From an uncultured Halomonas sp. (GTDB lineage: Bacteria > Pseudomonadota > Gammaproteobacteria > Pseudomonadales > Halomonadaceae): 64,000 bases of DNA. Location of the stretch: contig NZ_CAMPKE010000016.1 of the NCBI RefSeq assembly GCF_946887195.1, positions 1 to 64,000 on the forward strand. The letters are read 5' to 3'. The notes beneath the pieces are model-generated. The model was not told the DNA's origin and ran no database searches. It saw nothing but the letters and a program-made list of their open reading frames with translations. The translations under genes were made by a program, and so were the position numbers. Position 1 is the stretch's first letter. Each line of letters begins with the position of its first letter. This document shows positions 25,829-34,918 of the stretch, piece after piece.

Positions 25829-26272
25829 ATGAACGCTTTTCGCCTGCATTCACGCCTGGAAGGCGACACTCATCCGGTAGCCGATCTGGCGCTTTGTCAG
25901 GTGCTGTTGATGGATGATGCGCGCTTTCCCTGGCTGATCCTGGTACCTCGCCGTGCCAATGTTCGCGAGATCTTCGAGCTCTCGACCGGCGATCAGGCAC
26001 AGCTATGGCACGAAGCCACCTGGCTGGGACGTGAACTCAAGCAGGCCATGAATGGCGACAAACTGAACGTGGCCACCCTTGGCAATCAGGTACCGCAGTT
26101 GCATCTGCACGTCATCGTGCGCAGCGAACGCGACGCCGCCTGGCCGGCCCCGGTATGGGGCTTCGGTGATTCCGAGCCCTATGACAGCCAGCGTTTGGCA
26201 AGCGTTCTGGAGCGCGTGCGGCAGCTTATCGAGCGGTTGCCCGAGCAGGCCATGGATGATCGTAACGCCTGA
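25829..26272 (+). CDS. HIT-family hydrolase
   Basis: A 147-residue histidine-triad protein with the catalytic motif at residues 91-96 (QLHLHVIVR, His92 and His94). The third histidine of the classical triad is replaced because the motif begins with Gln, as in several bacterial branches. Likely substrates are nucleoside phosphoramidates or dinucleotides. A GGGAGA site precedes two consecutive ATGs (25826 and 25829), so one extra Met is possible. It is divergent from the TSUP gene. Confidence 0.88.
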   Translation: MNAFRLHSRLEGDTHPVADLALCQVLLMDDARFPWLILVPRRANVREIFELSTGDQAQLWHEATWLGRELKQAMNGDKLNVATLGNQVPQLHLHVIVRSERDAAWPAPVWGFGDSEPYDSQRLASVLERVRQLIERLPEQAMDDRNA

Positions 26273-26315
26273 GGGCGAGCGCGAGTGACCGCGACTCGTT
26301 AGTAACGGTATAAAA

Positions 26316-26696
26316 TCATGGCCTCCCCTGTATGCGAGCGGCGATTTCCGCCAGCAGCGTATCGAAGCGCACCGGATCGATGGAGCGCCCGCCACGCCGC
26401 CCCGATAGCGCCAGACGCGTGCCGGATTCAGCCCCGGCGGCTTTCACATCGCTGACTTCGAGCCGTACCAGATAGCCGGGGCGTGCCGCCCGCACGGCGT
26501 CCACACGACCCAACTCGGCGTCGGCGAGGCGGATCACGAAGCCGCGCTCGATGAGTACCTCGATGCCGGTTTCCAGTACCTCATCGACAGGACCGGCGAC
26601 GACCATCGCACGCTCGGGCAGTGGCTGCGACGTTGTCGCACAACCCGCCAGCAACAGTAGCGCCGTCAACCAGGATGCAACGATTGCGCGGCTCAT
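26316..26696 (-). CDS. small lipoprotein, paralogue of its upstream neighbour
   Basis: A 126-residue lipoprotein with lipobox LLAGC (Cys about 19). The mature part carries RGFVIRLADAELGRVDAVRAAR, which lines up with RGFTIRNTELELGVVSAERTTR of the preceding gene, then an Arg/Gly-rich SGRRGGRS patch. The start overlaps the upstream stop by 4 bases (ATGA), so the pair is translationally coupled. I do not recognise a characterised family. Confidence 0.75.
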   Translation of the reverse strand: MSRAIVASWLTALLLLAGCATTSQPLPERAMVVAGPVDEVLETGIEVLIERGFVIRLADAELGRVDAVRAARPGYLVRLEVSDVKAAGAESGTRLALSGRRGGRSIDPVRFDTLLAEIAARIQGRP

Positions 26697-27268
26697 GGGC
26701 TGCCCTCCTCCACCACGCCCACGCCAGCTCGCAGATACCCGGCAATGGAGTCGTTGAGCTCGTTGCAGAATTCGGCATGGTTATCGGCCCGTGCGTCGAT
26801 CACGTAGCCACCGGGGTCGACCACGCTGGAATCCCGCGTGACACGCACCGTCGCATCGCTACTCACTACCGACAGGCGTTCGATGCTCACCGGATCGCCG
26901 CCGAAGCGTGTCCCGTAGCCCACCCCGATGCCCGAACTATTGCCGAAGCTGCCCCACAGCGAGGAAAAGCCGAACCAGGGCCGGTCCACCGCGCCGAGCC
27001 CGGGTAACCGCGTGGTACGTTCGGCACTCACCACCCCCAGCTCGAGCTCGGTATTGCGAATCGTGAAGCCACGTGCCTCCAGCGCGGCGATGGTGGCGCG
27101 CAGCCAGTTTTCACGCGAAACGCTCGTGTCGCGCGGCCACTCGCAGGCCACGGGTAGAGGCTCGGGCATCCGACCCAGCGGATCCTGGCTCGCCAGCCCC
27201 TGGCAGCCGGCCAAAAGTGTCATGGCAAGAAAAACGGAGAATCGCTGCATGGTCGGCATGGTCGGCAT
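26693..27268 (-). CDS. lipoprotein, upstream partner of the pair
   Basis: A 191-residue lipoprotein with signal and lipobox LLAGC. It contains the same RGFTIRNTELELGVVSAERTTR block as its downstream neighbour, followed by a Gly/Ser/Phe-rich stretch (FGFSSLWGSFGNSSGIGVGYG) and a C-terminal amphipathic helix. The start region is a tandem repeat of ATGCCGACC, giving three in-frame ATGs (27268, 27259, 27250). GAGGAAAT is placed for the first. Function unknown; an envelope role is inferred from the lipid anchor. Confidence 0.75.
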   Translation of the reverse strand: MPTMPTMQRFSVFLAMTLLAGCQGLASQDPLGRMPEPLPVACEWPRDTSVSRENWLRATIAALEARGFTIRNTELELGVVSAERTTRLPGLGAVDRPWFGFSSLWGSFGNSSGIGVGYGTRFGGDPVSIERLSVVSSDATVRVTRDSSVVDPGGYVIDARADNHAEFCNELNDSIAGYLRAGVGVVEEGSP

Positions 27269-27479
27269 GGTGTGATTTCCTCGCTGGTCTCTGACTGCAT
27301 TGTCCGGCCGTGTGGGTCCGGCTTGCTTTCATCTTAGCGCTACCGCAGGCGCCAGTGTCATGAAGTCTCTCATGACAGGTACGGACCGCACGGCATGCGC
27401 CGCGACACCGTCGATGGATGAGACGTTCCACTAATTACTTTAGGATGGCGCATGAACCAAGGGCACAAGGATTTCGCTA

Positions 27480-29471
27480 ATGACAAATACCGATAAGCCA
27501 TCGGTGGCGGGCATCAATCCGCCGGTATTCTTCGGCTCGGCGATCGTGATCCTGGGCTTCGTCGTCTTCACGGTGATCAGCCCCGAGACCGCCGGCAATC
27601 TGTTTAGCCATGTTCAGACATGGATCATCGATACCCTGGGCTGGTTCTATCTGCTAGCCATGGGTGTGTATCTGCTGTTTTCGCTGTACCTGGCCTTTTC
27701 GCGCTACGGCCAGATCAAACTCGGCCCCGATCATTCAGAACCCGAGTTCAGTTATAAATCTTGGTTCGCCATGCTGTTTTCCGCCGGCATGGGGATCGGC
27801 CTGATGTTCTACGGCGTCGCCGAGCCAGTGTTCCACTTCACCTCGCCGCCGGTGGGTGAGGCAGGCACCAGCGAGGCCGCCCGTGAAGCCATGAAGCTGA
27901 CCTTCTTCCATTGGGGCATGCATGCCTGGGGTGTATATGCGGTCGTTGCCCTGGCATTGGCCTATTTCAGCTTTCGTCACGGCCTGCCGCTACGCATCAG
28001 CTCGGCGCTGCATCCCTTGATCGGTAAGCGCATTCATGGGCCGATCGGCCATGCGGTGGATATCTTCGCCGTGTTCGGCACCATGTTCGGCGTAGCCACT
28101 TCGCTGGGGCTGGGCGTGCTGCAGGTCAACTCAGGGCTCAACTACCTGTTCGACATACCGCAGAACCTCACGACTCAGATCATTCTGATCGCGATCATCA
28201 CCGCATTTGCCACCACCTCGGTGGTATTGGGCCTGGATGGCGGCATTCGCCGGATATCCGAGATCAACCTGGGGCTTGCAGTACTGTTGCTGGTGTTCGT
28301 ATTGGCGGTGGGGCCAACGGTATTCCTGCTACAGAGCTTCATCCAGAACACCGGCGCTTACCTATCCGATGTCGTCGATCGCACCTTCAACATGTATGCC
28401 TATAACTTGAGCGATGGACCGTCCAGTTGGCTGGGAGGCTGGACGCTGTTCTATTGGGGATGGTGGATCGCCTGGTCGCCGTTCGTCGGCATGTTCATTG
28501 CCCGCGTCTCGCGCGGCCGCACTATTCGTGAGTTCGTGGTCGGCGTATTGGTCGTACCGGTCGGCTTCACCTTCCTGTGGCTGACGGTGTTCGGCGATAC
28601 CGCGCTGCATCTGCTATTGATGGACAACGTTCGATCGCTGGCCGAGGCGGTCAATGCCGATGCCTCGGTGGCGCTGTTCCAGTTCCTCGAAAACTTCCCG
28701 CTGAGCCAGGTCTCCTCACTACTCGCGACGGTTCTGGTGGTGACCTTCTTCGTCACCTCATCGGATTCCGGCTCGCTGGTCATCGATATGCTGACCTCCA
28801 AGGACGGCGACGAATCGCCGGTCTGGCAGCGCATTTTCTGGGCCGTCTCCGAGGGCTTCGTCGCCATGGCGCTGCTACTGGCCGGTGGGCTCGCCGCGTT
28901 GCAGACCGCCTCGATCGCCTCGGCGCTGCCGTTTTCGATCATCCTGATGTTCGTCGCCTATGGCATGCTCAAGGCGTTGCGCATCGAAGGCGTCAAGATG
29001 AACAGCCTGCGCAGCACGGTGAACACGGCACCGACGCTCTCCGGCGCTCCCAACGCCTGGCAACGCCGCGTCGAGACGCTGGTCAGCGTACCCAGGAAAC
29101 AGCAGGTCGAAAGCTTCCTCGAAAATACCGTGACGCCCGCCATGCATTCGGTGGCCGACGAGCTCAAGAACCAGGGCCTCGACGTACGCACCCGTGAGGA
29201 AGAGGATCGTAGCTATCTAGAGGTCAGCCATGGCGAGGAGATCGACTTCGTCTACGGGGTTCGCATGCGCGCCTACGCTGCGCCGTCATTCGCGCTAGGC
29301 GGTATCCAGCGCAACACCACCACCGACAAGCGCAAGCAGTTCCATGCCGAGGTATTTCTGCGCGAGGGCGGCCAGGGTTACGACCTGATGGGCTATACCA
29401 AGGAGCAAGTGATTGGCGACGTGCTCGATCAGTACGAGAAACACATGTACTTCCTGCATCAGGTGCGCTGA
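27480..29471 (+). CDS. betT: BCCT family betaine/choline transporter, BetT-like
   Basis: A 663-residue Na+- or H+-coupled carrier with 12 predicted helices. The BCCT signature is intact around the substrate site (GMGIGLMFYGVAEPVFHF, and WTLFYWGWWIAWSPFVGMFIARVSRGRTIREF split at residues 320-350). A long cytoplasmic C-terminal domain (residues 520-663) is typical of BetT, where it senses osmotic stress. AAGGAT lies upstream of the ATG. It supplies choline or betaine for osmoprotection, complementing osmF-yehYXW. No bet oxidation genes are adjacent. Confidence 0.9.
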   Translation: MTNTDKPSVAGINPPVFFGSAIVILGFVVFTVISPETAGNLFSHVQTWIIDTLGWFYLLAMGVYLLFSLYLAFSRYGQIKLGPDHSEPEFSYKSWFAMLFSAGMGIGLMFYGVAEPVFHFTSPPVGEAGTSEAAREAMKLTFFHWGMHAWGVYAVVALALAYFSFRHGLPLRISSALHPLIGKRIHGPIGHAVDIFAVFGTMFGVATSLGLGVLQVNSGLNYLFDIPQNLTTQIILIAIITAFATTSVVLGLDGGIRRISEINLGLAVLLLVFVLAVGPTVFLLQSFIQNTGAYLSDVVDRTFNMYAYNLSDGPSSWLGGWTLFYWGWWIAWSPFVGMFIARVSRGRTIREFVVGVLVVPVGFTFLWLTVFGDTALHLLLMDNVRSLAEAVNADASVALFQFLENFPLSQVSSLLATVLVVTFFVTSSDSGSLVIDMLTSKDGDESPVWQRIFWAVSEGFVAMALLLAGGLAALQTASIASALPFSIILMFVAYGMLKALRIEGVKMNSLRSTVNTAPTLSGAPNAWQRRVETLVSVPRKQQVESFLENTVTPAMHSVADELKNQGLDVRTREEEDRSYLEVSHGEEIDFVYGVRMRAYAAPSFALGGIQRNTTTDKRKQFHAEVFLREGGQGYDLMGYTKEQVIGDVLDQYEKHMYFLHQVR

Positions 29472-29488
29472 GCCGCCCTCACCTCGGT

Positions 29489-29520
29489 GAACATCGCCCG
29501 CTCCCGAGCGGGCGATGTTC
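29489..29520 (+). terminator. hairpin after the BCCT gene
   Basis: A perfect 15-bp stem (GAACATCGCCCGCTC with GAGCGGGCGATGTTC) around a CC dinucleotide begins 17 bases after the stop. The following tract (CGTCTTCCGTT) is weakly T-rich, so it may act as a terminator or an mRNA-stabilising hairpin. Confidence 0.55.
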
Positions 29521-29703
29521 CGTCTTCCGTTATCACTCTGGTCACTACTACCGGCTCCGGGCTTGAAAGTGCCCGTTGCCGGCCTCAGTTCATAAGCTTA
29601 GTCTATAGAGCATGGCTATCCAGGCGATGCGCCGAATTGGCTGTCACCGCTTGGGTCGATGATCTAGCATCGACATCACTTTCATCACTCATGGAGGAAG
29701 ATC

Positions 29704-30177
29704 ATGACCGACACCAACGCTATCGGCCTGCACGAAAGCAGCGCCAGCCAATTGGCCGAAAAACTCAATGCGCTGCTGGCCAACTATCAGATCTTCTACA
29801 TGAACGTGCGCGGCTATCACTGGAACGTGAAGGGCCAGCAGTTCTTCGAGTTGCATACCAAGTTCGAGGAGTTCTACACCGATCTGCTGACCAAGGTCGA
29901 CGAGGTCGCCGAGCGCATCCTGACACTCGGTCATCAGCCCCTGCACGCCTACAGCAACTATGTCGAGATCGCCTCGATCCACGAGGACAAGAATGTCCAT
30001 GATGGCCAGGCGTGCGTGCATGGTATCGTCAAAGGCTACCAGGCGCTGATCGAGTTGCAGCGCGAGATTCTCAGCTTGGCCTCGGATGCCGATGATGAGG
30101 GCACCGCATCACAGGTCAGCGACTATATCCGCGAGCAGGAAAAGACCATCTGGATGCTCAACGCCTACCTGGGTTGA
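29704..30177 (+). CDS. dps: Dps-family ferritin-like stress protein
   Basis: A 157-residue DNA-binding protein from starved cells. The intersubunit ferroxidase ligands are visible: His39 in GYHWNVKG, His51, and Asp66 with Glu70 in KVDEVAERILTLG. The protein forms a 12-mer that oxidises iron with peroxide and protects DNA. The N-terminal tail is short and not lysine-rich, so DNA binding may be weak. GGAGGAAG is placed well before the ATG. Confidence 0.92.
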   Translation: MTDTNAIGLHESSASQLAEKLNALLANYQIFYMNVRGYHWNVKGQQFFELHTKFEEFYTDLLTKVDEVAERILTLGHQPLHAYSNYVEIASIHEDKNVHDGQACVHGIVKGYQALIELQREILSLASDADDEGTASQVSDYIREQEKTIWMLNAYLG

Positions 30178-30209
30178 ACCGCGACATTACTCGCAAGATC
30201 GTCACCGAT

Positions 30210-30226
30210 GCCGCCCAGTGGGCGGC
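30210..30226. terminator. hairpin between dps and rmuC
   Basis: GCCGCCC-AGT-GGGCGGC, a 7-bp perfect GC stem, lies 33 bases after the dps stop and 25 bases beyond the convergent rmuC stop. The T-tract is weak in both directions, so termination is likely but not certain. Confidence 0.45.
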
Positions 30227-30250
30227 GTCGTCGTTTCGTGCCGTAAAGAC

Positions 30251-31708
30251 TCACTCTCGCGCTTCTCGTTCGTCGAACGCTACCTGCCCTTGGCCAGGTT
30301 CGTCGGCCCGGACATCGCCGGGTTCGGCGGCCTGGTCGTCGAGTTCGGCGTCGCGGCGCGTCTGATCGGATAGCGATTTCTTCATGCGCACCCCCAGGCG
30401 CTCCAATTCGACGGCCTGGCCGACCAGGTTGCCCTGCCCGGTTTTCAACCGATTCATCGCCTGGCGATAGCTGCCTTGCGCCCGGTCTAGCTGCCGGCCG
30501 ATATCCTCCAGGCTATCGACGAAACCGCTGAACTTGTCGAGCAGTCGCCCGGCACGCTCGGCGATCAGCCGGGCATTCTCGTTCTGGCGCTCCAGGCTCC
30601 ACAGGCTGGCCACGGTGCGCAGGCTGGCCAGCAGGGTGGTCGGCGTCACCACGATGACATGCCGGGCAAAGGCGTCCTGAAACAGCGTGTCGTCGTGCTC
30701 GAAGGCGAGGGCGAAAGCCGGCTCGACCGGCATGAACAGGAATACGAAATCGGGCGAATTGAGCCCCGGCAAGCTAGCGTATTCGCGCTGCGTAAGCGTA
30801 TCGATATGGCTGCGCACCGCCTGGATATGCGTCTTGAGCGCCACCGCCCTGGCCGTCTCCTCCTCGGCGTTGACATACGCCACGTAGGCGTTGAGCGAAA
30901 CCTTGGCATCGATGATCAAATGCTTGTCGTCGGGCAGATAAACCACCGCATCGGGGCGCTGGCGGCCGCTCTCGCCCTGGATCGATACCTCGCGCCGGTA
31001 TTCGATATCGCGCCGCAACCCCGAGCGCTCCAGTACCGTTTCGAGCACCATCTCGCCCCAGTTGCCCTGCATCTTCTTGTCGCCCTTGAGCGCCTTGGCC
31101 AGATTGGCGGCCTCTTCGCTCATCTGGCGGTTGAGGCCGGCCAACTGATCGATCTGCGTCTTGAGCGTGGTGCGTTCGCGACTATCCTGGCCATGCAACT
31201 CCTCGACCCGGCGCTGGAAGGTGCCGACCTGTTCGCGAAATGGCTTGAGCAGCGCTTCGAGACTCTCGCGACTCTGGCTTGCGAACGTCTGCTGGCGCTG
31301 CTCGAAAATGCGCCCGGCGAGCGCTTCGAAATCCTGTTTCAAGCGTTCGCGAGCCTCCTCGAGCAGGGCCAGCTTCTCGGCATGATGAACGCTCTGCTGG
31401 TCGCGTTCGACCTCGAGCCGCGCGCTACGCTCACGTAGCGCGGCCAGCCGTTCGTTGAGGCTCGCTAGTTGCGCCTCGCGCTCGGTGAGCTGCTCGCGTA
31501 CGCCGTCGAGCTGAGCATCGCTATGAATGAGTTCCTGTTCCTGCCGGCGGCACTGCGCCTCGGCCGTATCGAGTCGCTGGCGCAACGCCGCGAGCCGCTG
31601 GGCCTGTCGCCGAGCCTGCACGAGCCATACGCCAGCCACCATGGCCGCACCGACCAGCACGCCGACAAGTACGCTCAATAGTGCGGGGGTCTGCATCGTC
31701 AATGGCAT
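30251..31708 (-). CDS. rmuC: DNA recombination protein RmuC
   Basis: A 485-residue protein anchored by an N-terminal membrane helix (about residues 6-30) and followed by a long coiled coil (residues 35-200). The RmuC nuclease-like core follows: KALKGDKKMQGNWGEMVLE, then GRQRPDAVVYLPDDKHLIIDAKVSL and FMPVEPAF. It limits inversions at short inverted repeats. ATG at 31708 is chosen because it leads directly into the membrane helix and is preceded by GGAA. A longer reading from 31792 is possible. Confidence 0.92.
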   Translation of the reverse strand: MPLTMQTPALLSVLVGVLVGAAMVAGVWLVQARRQAQRLAALRQRLDTAEAQCRRQEQELIHSDAQLDGVREQLTEREAQLASLNERLAALRERSARLEVERDQQSVHHAEKLALLEEARERLKQDFEALAGRIFEQRQQTFASQSRESLEALLKPFREQVGTFQRRVEELHGQDSRERTTLKTQIDQLAGLNRQMSEEAANLAKALKGDKKMQGNWGEMVLETVLERSGLRRDIEYRREVSIQGESGRQRPDAVVYLPDDKHLIIDAKVSLNAYVAYVNAEEETARAVALKTHIQAVRSHIDTLTQREYASLPGLNSPDFVFLFMPVEPAFALAFEHDDTLFQDAFARHVIVVTPTTLLASLRTVASLWSLERQNENARLIAERAGRLLDKFSGFVDSLEDIGRQLDRAQGSYRQAMNRLKTGQGNLVGQAVELERLGVRMKKSLSDQTRRDAELDDQAAEPGDVRADEPGQGQVAFDEREARE

Positions 31709-31938
31709 ATCACAGGGTTCCGAAAACGTTGTCGAGCGCTCACCATCCTCTATCCTTTGAGGTGTTGTCGAGGCGAACATGAGGGTACTCATTGAAACAT
31801 GTCACGCCCTTGTGATCGCCCTCGACCATCCCAAGGTCAGGTAATGCAGCGCGATAACGCATTGCGCCATTCGTGCAAGGAAATCGTGAAAAGAGGCGCT
31901 GACGGAAGGCCGCTTTTCATCGTCGCAAGGAGGTAGTC

Positions 31939-32502
31939 ATGAGCCAGCAACTCAACGGCAAGCAAGTCGCCATTCTCGCCACCAACGGCTTCGAGGAATC
32001 GGAGCTATCCGGGCCCAAGGCCGCGCTGGAACGCGCCGGCGCCACGGTGCATGTGGTGGCTCCCGACAAGGGCAGCATTCGCGCTTGGGCGGAAAAGGAC
32101 TGGGGCGATGATTACGATGTCGATCGCAGCCTCGACGAGGCCAACGCCAACGACTATCACGCCCTGGTGCTGCCGGGCGGGCTATTCAACCCCGATACGC
32201 TGCGCCAGGATGACAAGGCGCTGCGTTTTACCAAGCAATTCTTCGATGCCGGCAAGCCGGTCGGTGCAATCTGCCATGGACCTTGGGTCATGATCAACGC
32301 CGGCGTCGTGAAGGGGCGCCGCATGACCTCGTATCCCTCGGTGTCTCAGGATCTCAAGAATGCCGGTGCCGACTGGGTCGATCAGGAAGTCGTGGTCGAT
32401 AGCGGCCTGGTCACCAGCCGCTCGCCGAAGGATCTCGAGGCCTTCTGCGGCAAGTTGGTCGAGGAGATTGGCGAAGGGCGTCATTCCGAGCAGCACGCCT
32501 GA
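31939..32502 (+). CDS. DJ-1/PfpI family protein (YhbO-like)
   Basis: A 187-residue class I glutamine amidotransferase-like protein. The nucleophile elbow is AICHGPW with Cys112, and a conserved glutamate near residue 19 (NGFEE) pairs with it. YhbO and PfpI relatives act as glyoxalase III/deglycase-type stress enzymes, and the exact activity is debated. AAGGAGGTAG is a strong ribosome-binding site. It is monocistronic, followed by a clear terminator. Confidence 0.92.
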   Translation: MSQQLNGKQVAILATNGFEESELSGPKAALERAGATVHVVAPDKGSIRAWAEKDWGDDYDVDRSLDEANANDYHALVLPGGLFNPDTLRQDDKALRFTKQFFDAGKPVGAICHGPWVMINAGVVKGRRMTSYPSVSQDLKNAGADWVDQEVVVDSGLVTSRSPKDLEAFCGKLVEEIGEGRHSEQHA

Positions 32503-32525
32503 TACCGAACGATGCCGGACTTGTT

Positions 32526-32554
32526 CGCCCGCCTCGCTTCGAGGCGGGCGTTTT
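32526..32554 (+). terminator. rho-independent terminator of the DJ-1/PfpI gene
   Basis: A perfect 11-bp stem (CGCCCGCCTCG with CGAGGCGGGCG) around CTT is followed immediately by TTTT. It starts 23 bases after the stop. Confidence 0.88.
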
Positions 32555-32621
32555 GCGTGCCCGGCCCGCTAATCGCGCCCGCTCTTCCACCTGCCTGACA
32601 TAACGGTTCGGAGAATTCTCC

Positions 32622-33740
32622 ATGTCGCGACGCGTTCCCCGCCCCATCAGCAAGGTCGCCAGAAAGCTGTTGCATCTCGCCGCCCGGCCGATGAAATCGG
32701 ACCGCGGACGCGGTGGCGTGGTCGTGCATGCCTACCGAGGTTATGGCTCGCAGCGTGAGGTTTTCGTCACCGGGCGGGTATTCCGCCAGCCGAGCCTGGG
32801 GCTGCCCGCGCCCGAAGGCACCTTGCTCCGGGATCTGGTGGATGTGCTCAGGCGCGGCCTGCGCTGGGGCGTCAAGCATGTCGAGGTCACCCTGACCCTG
32901 GAAGGCAACCGCAAGGCAGTGACCACCGATCGCGACGGCTATTTCGATATTCACATGGCGATCGACAAACCTCTGCCCGCCGAAAAGAGCTGGCATAACG
33001 GAGCTCTCGATATCGTCATGCGCGATGAGGATACCGTCAGCGACGAGGTGGAAATCTACATACCGCCGGCGGCGGTGGATCTGGTGGTGATCAGCGATAT
33101 CGACGACACCGTGATGTATACCGGCGTCGCCAACAAGCTGAAGATGATGTATCGGCTGTTTTTCAGAAAGGCTCACCAGCGCACGGCGTTTCCCGGTGTC
33201 GCGGCGTTCTACCGGGCGCTGTTCGCCGGTGCCGATGGCCAGCGCCGACGCCCCATGCTGTATGTGTCGCGCGGCCCATGGAGCATCTACGAGATGCTCG
33301 AGGAGTTCTTCCAAAGCAATGACATCCCGGTGGGACCGATCCTGTTTCTTCGCGAATGGGGCTTGACCTTGCAGCGCCCGTTGCCACGCAAGGCCGAGGA
33401 TCACAAGGCCCGGCTGATCGAGCAGATGCTCTCGCTCTACGATGACCTGCCCTTCGTGCTGATCGGCGACAGCGGCCAGCGCGATCCCGAGGTCTACTCG
33501 CAGATCGTGCGTGAATACCCTGGCCGCATCCGCGCGATCTACATCCGTAACGTCGGTCACGATGCCACGCGCGACGCCGCCATCGCCGAGCTTGCGGGCA
33601 GCGTCGAGGACGACGGCTGCCAACTGGTACTGGCCTCGGATAGCGCGGCCATGGCCGAGCATGCCTACGCGCATGGCCTGATTTCCGCCGTCGGCCTCGA
33701 CGCCGTGAGGGAAGACAGCCGGCGCGACGACCAGGACTGA
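32622..33740 (+). CDS. App1-type phosphatidate phosphatase (DUF2183)
   Basis: A 372-residue protein. Residues 40-150 form a beta-rich N-terminal region, and the catalytic App1 domain follows. Its DxDxT motif is at 159-163 (VVISDIDDTVMYTG), a middle motif is YVSRGPW, and the third is GDSGQRDPEVY near residue 287. Yeast App1 is a Mg2+-dependent phosphatidate phosphatase. There is no signal peptide or membrane segment. The gene stands alone, on the same strand as the catabolic cluster that follows. Confidence 0.88.
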   Translation: MSRRVPRPISKVARKLLHLAARPMKSDRGRGGVVVHAYRGYGSQREVFVTGRVFRQPSLGLPAPEGTLLRDLVDVLRRGLRWGVKHVEVTLTLEGNRKAVTTDRDGYFDIHMAIDKPLPAEKSWHNGALDIVMRDEDTVSDEVEIYIPPAAVDLVVISDIDDTVMYTGVANKLKMMYRLFFRKAHQRTAFPGVAAFYRALFAGADGQRRRPMLYVSRGPWSIYEMLEEFFQSNDIPVGPILFLREWGLTLQRPLPRKAEDHKARLIEQMLSLYDDLPFVLIGDSGQRDPEVYSQIVREYPGRIRAIYIRNVGHDATRDAAIAELAGSVEDDGCQLVLASDSAAMAEHAYAHGLISAVGLDAVREDSRRDDQD

Positions 33741-33842
33741 ACCTACCTTAGAAGCCGATTGCGTGCCGCGATACGGCCGATTCAGCATGCCTTTCACTTT
33801 TTTCTGTCTTGCGCGGATTAGCGAGATATGCTTTATTGAAAA

Positions 33843-33862
33843 TGTGCGCAAAATTGCGTGCA
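33843..33862. promoter_or_regulatory. candidate GntR operator upstream of the CE4 deacetylase
   Basis: TGTGCGCAA, two bases, then TTGCGTGCA. The inner part CGCAA-AA-TTGCG is a perfect palindrome. The same two 9-base half-sites recur upstream of the GntR gene at 39188-39209. Confidence 0.6.
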
Positions 33863-33870
33863 ATAATATC

Positions 33871-33884
33871 CGCAAACTTTTGCG
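33871..33884. promoter_or_regulatory. second palindrome upstream of the CE4 deacetylase
   Basis: CGCAAA-CT-TTTGCG, a perfect 6-2-6 inverted repeat nine bases after the first one and 38 bases before the gene start. It shares the CGCAA/TTGCG ends with the other candidate operators. Confidence 0.5.
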
Positions 33885-33921
33885 CCATGATCCGCTGCCA
33901 ATCGCCGCATGGAGAATCGCA

Positions 33922-34812
33922 ATGCATGAGTCCCGTGACCTCGTGGGATACGCAGGCCATCCACCCGCAGGTCGATGGCTGAATGGCGCTCGTCTCGCCA
34001 TCAATGTCGTGGTGAACTACGAGGAGGGCTCGGAGCGATCCTTTGCGATGGGCGATCCCGATCAAGAATCCATGACCGAATGGGGCAATTATGTCGTCGC
34101 CTCGAATATTCGTAACTTGGCCATGGAATCCATGTACGAATACGGCTCTCGAGTTGGCATCTGGCGAATACTCGACATATTGAAAGAAGCCAATGTTCCC
34201 TCGACTTTCTTTGCCTGCGCTATCGCACTGGAGCAGAATCCAGCCGTCGCTCGGCGCGCGGTCGCCGATGGCCATGAAATATGCAGTCACGGCTATCGTT
34301 GGGAAGAAGTCTTCAAACTATCCGAAGAGCAGGAGCGTGAACATATCCGGCTGGCTCTCGAATCCTTCGAAAAAACCTGCGGTAAGCGTCCGGTAGGCTG
34401 GTACTGCCGTTACGGACCGAGCGTTCGCACTCGCCGGCTGCTAATCGAGGAAGGCGGATTTCTCTACGACTCCGATGCCTATAACGATGACGTGCCTTAT
34501 TTCGTCGAGATCGAAGCGCATCGCCATCTGGTTGTACCCTACACCTCCGACACCAACGATTTTCGGTTCTGGATCACACCCGGCTTATCGACCGGGAAGG
34601 AATTTCTGGATTATCTGATTGAAAGTTTTGACGTCTTATACGAGGAAGCCGCGCACGGCCCACGCATGATGTCGATCGGTTTACATCCGCGCATGATTGG
34701 GCGCCCAGGGCGAATACGCTCACTCCAACGGTTCATTGAGTATGCGCAGGGTTTTTCCGATATCTGGTTCACGACCAGGGAGCAGATCGCTCGCGAATGG
34801 ATCAAGCGATAA
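33922..34812 (+). CDS. PuuE-like polysaccharide-deacetylase-fold hydrolase (CE4 family)
   Basis: A 296-residue protein following PuuE-type allantoinases over its length: RDLVGYAGHPP at the start, VVNYEEGSE near residue 32, EYGSRVGIWRIL, HEICSHGYRWEE with metal-ligand-like His123, GGFLYDSDAYNDD, and LHPRMIGRPGRIRSLQRF at the end. PuuE enzymes hydrolyse cyclic ureides or amides. The substrate here is unknown because no other purine genes are near. GGAGA lies seven bases before the ATG. It is the first gene of a cluster with an amino-acid importer and a PLP enzyme. Confidence 0.85.
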   Translation: MHESRDLVGYAGHPPAGRWLNGARLAINVVVNYEEGSERSFAMGDPDQESMTEWGNYVVASNIRNLAMESMYEYGSRVGIWRILDILKEANVPSTFFACAIALEQNPAVARRAVADGHEICSHGYRWEEVFKLSEEQEREHIRLALESFEKTCGKRPVGWYCRYGPSVRTRRLLIEEGGFLYDSDAYNDDVPYFVEIEAHRHLVVPYTSDTNDFRFWITPGLSTGKEFLDYLIESFDVLYEEAAHGPRMMSIGLHPRMIGRPGRIRSLQRFIEYAQGFSDIWFTTREQIAREWIKR

Positions 34813-34918
34813 GCAATTTGGAGGCTAGGTGATCTTTCGGTACCAGGATCACTGACTGCAACCAAAGACAATCTCTTAGGGATTGTCAATAAAACAATCA
34901 GCCAACAAGGAAAACAAA

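Noticed and set aside
32481..34004. A 507-codon open frame antisense to the App1 gene
   Set aside because: The plus-strand App1 motifs DxDxT and GDSGQRD are intact, and the antisense product has no family features.
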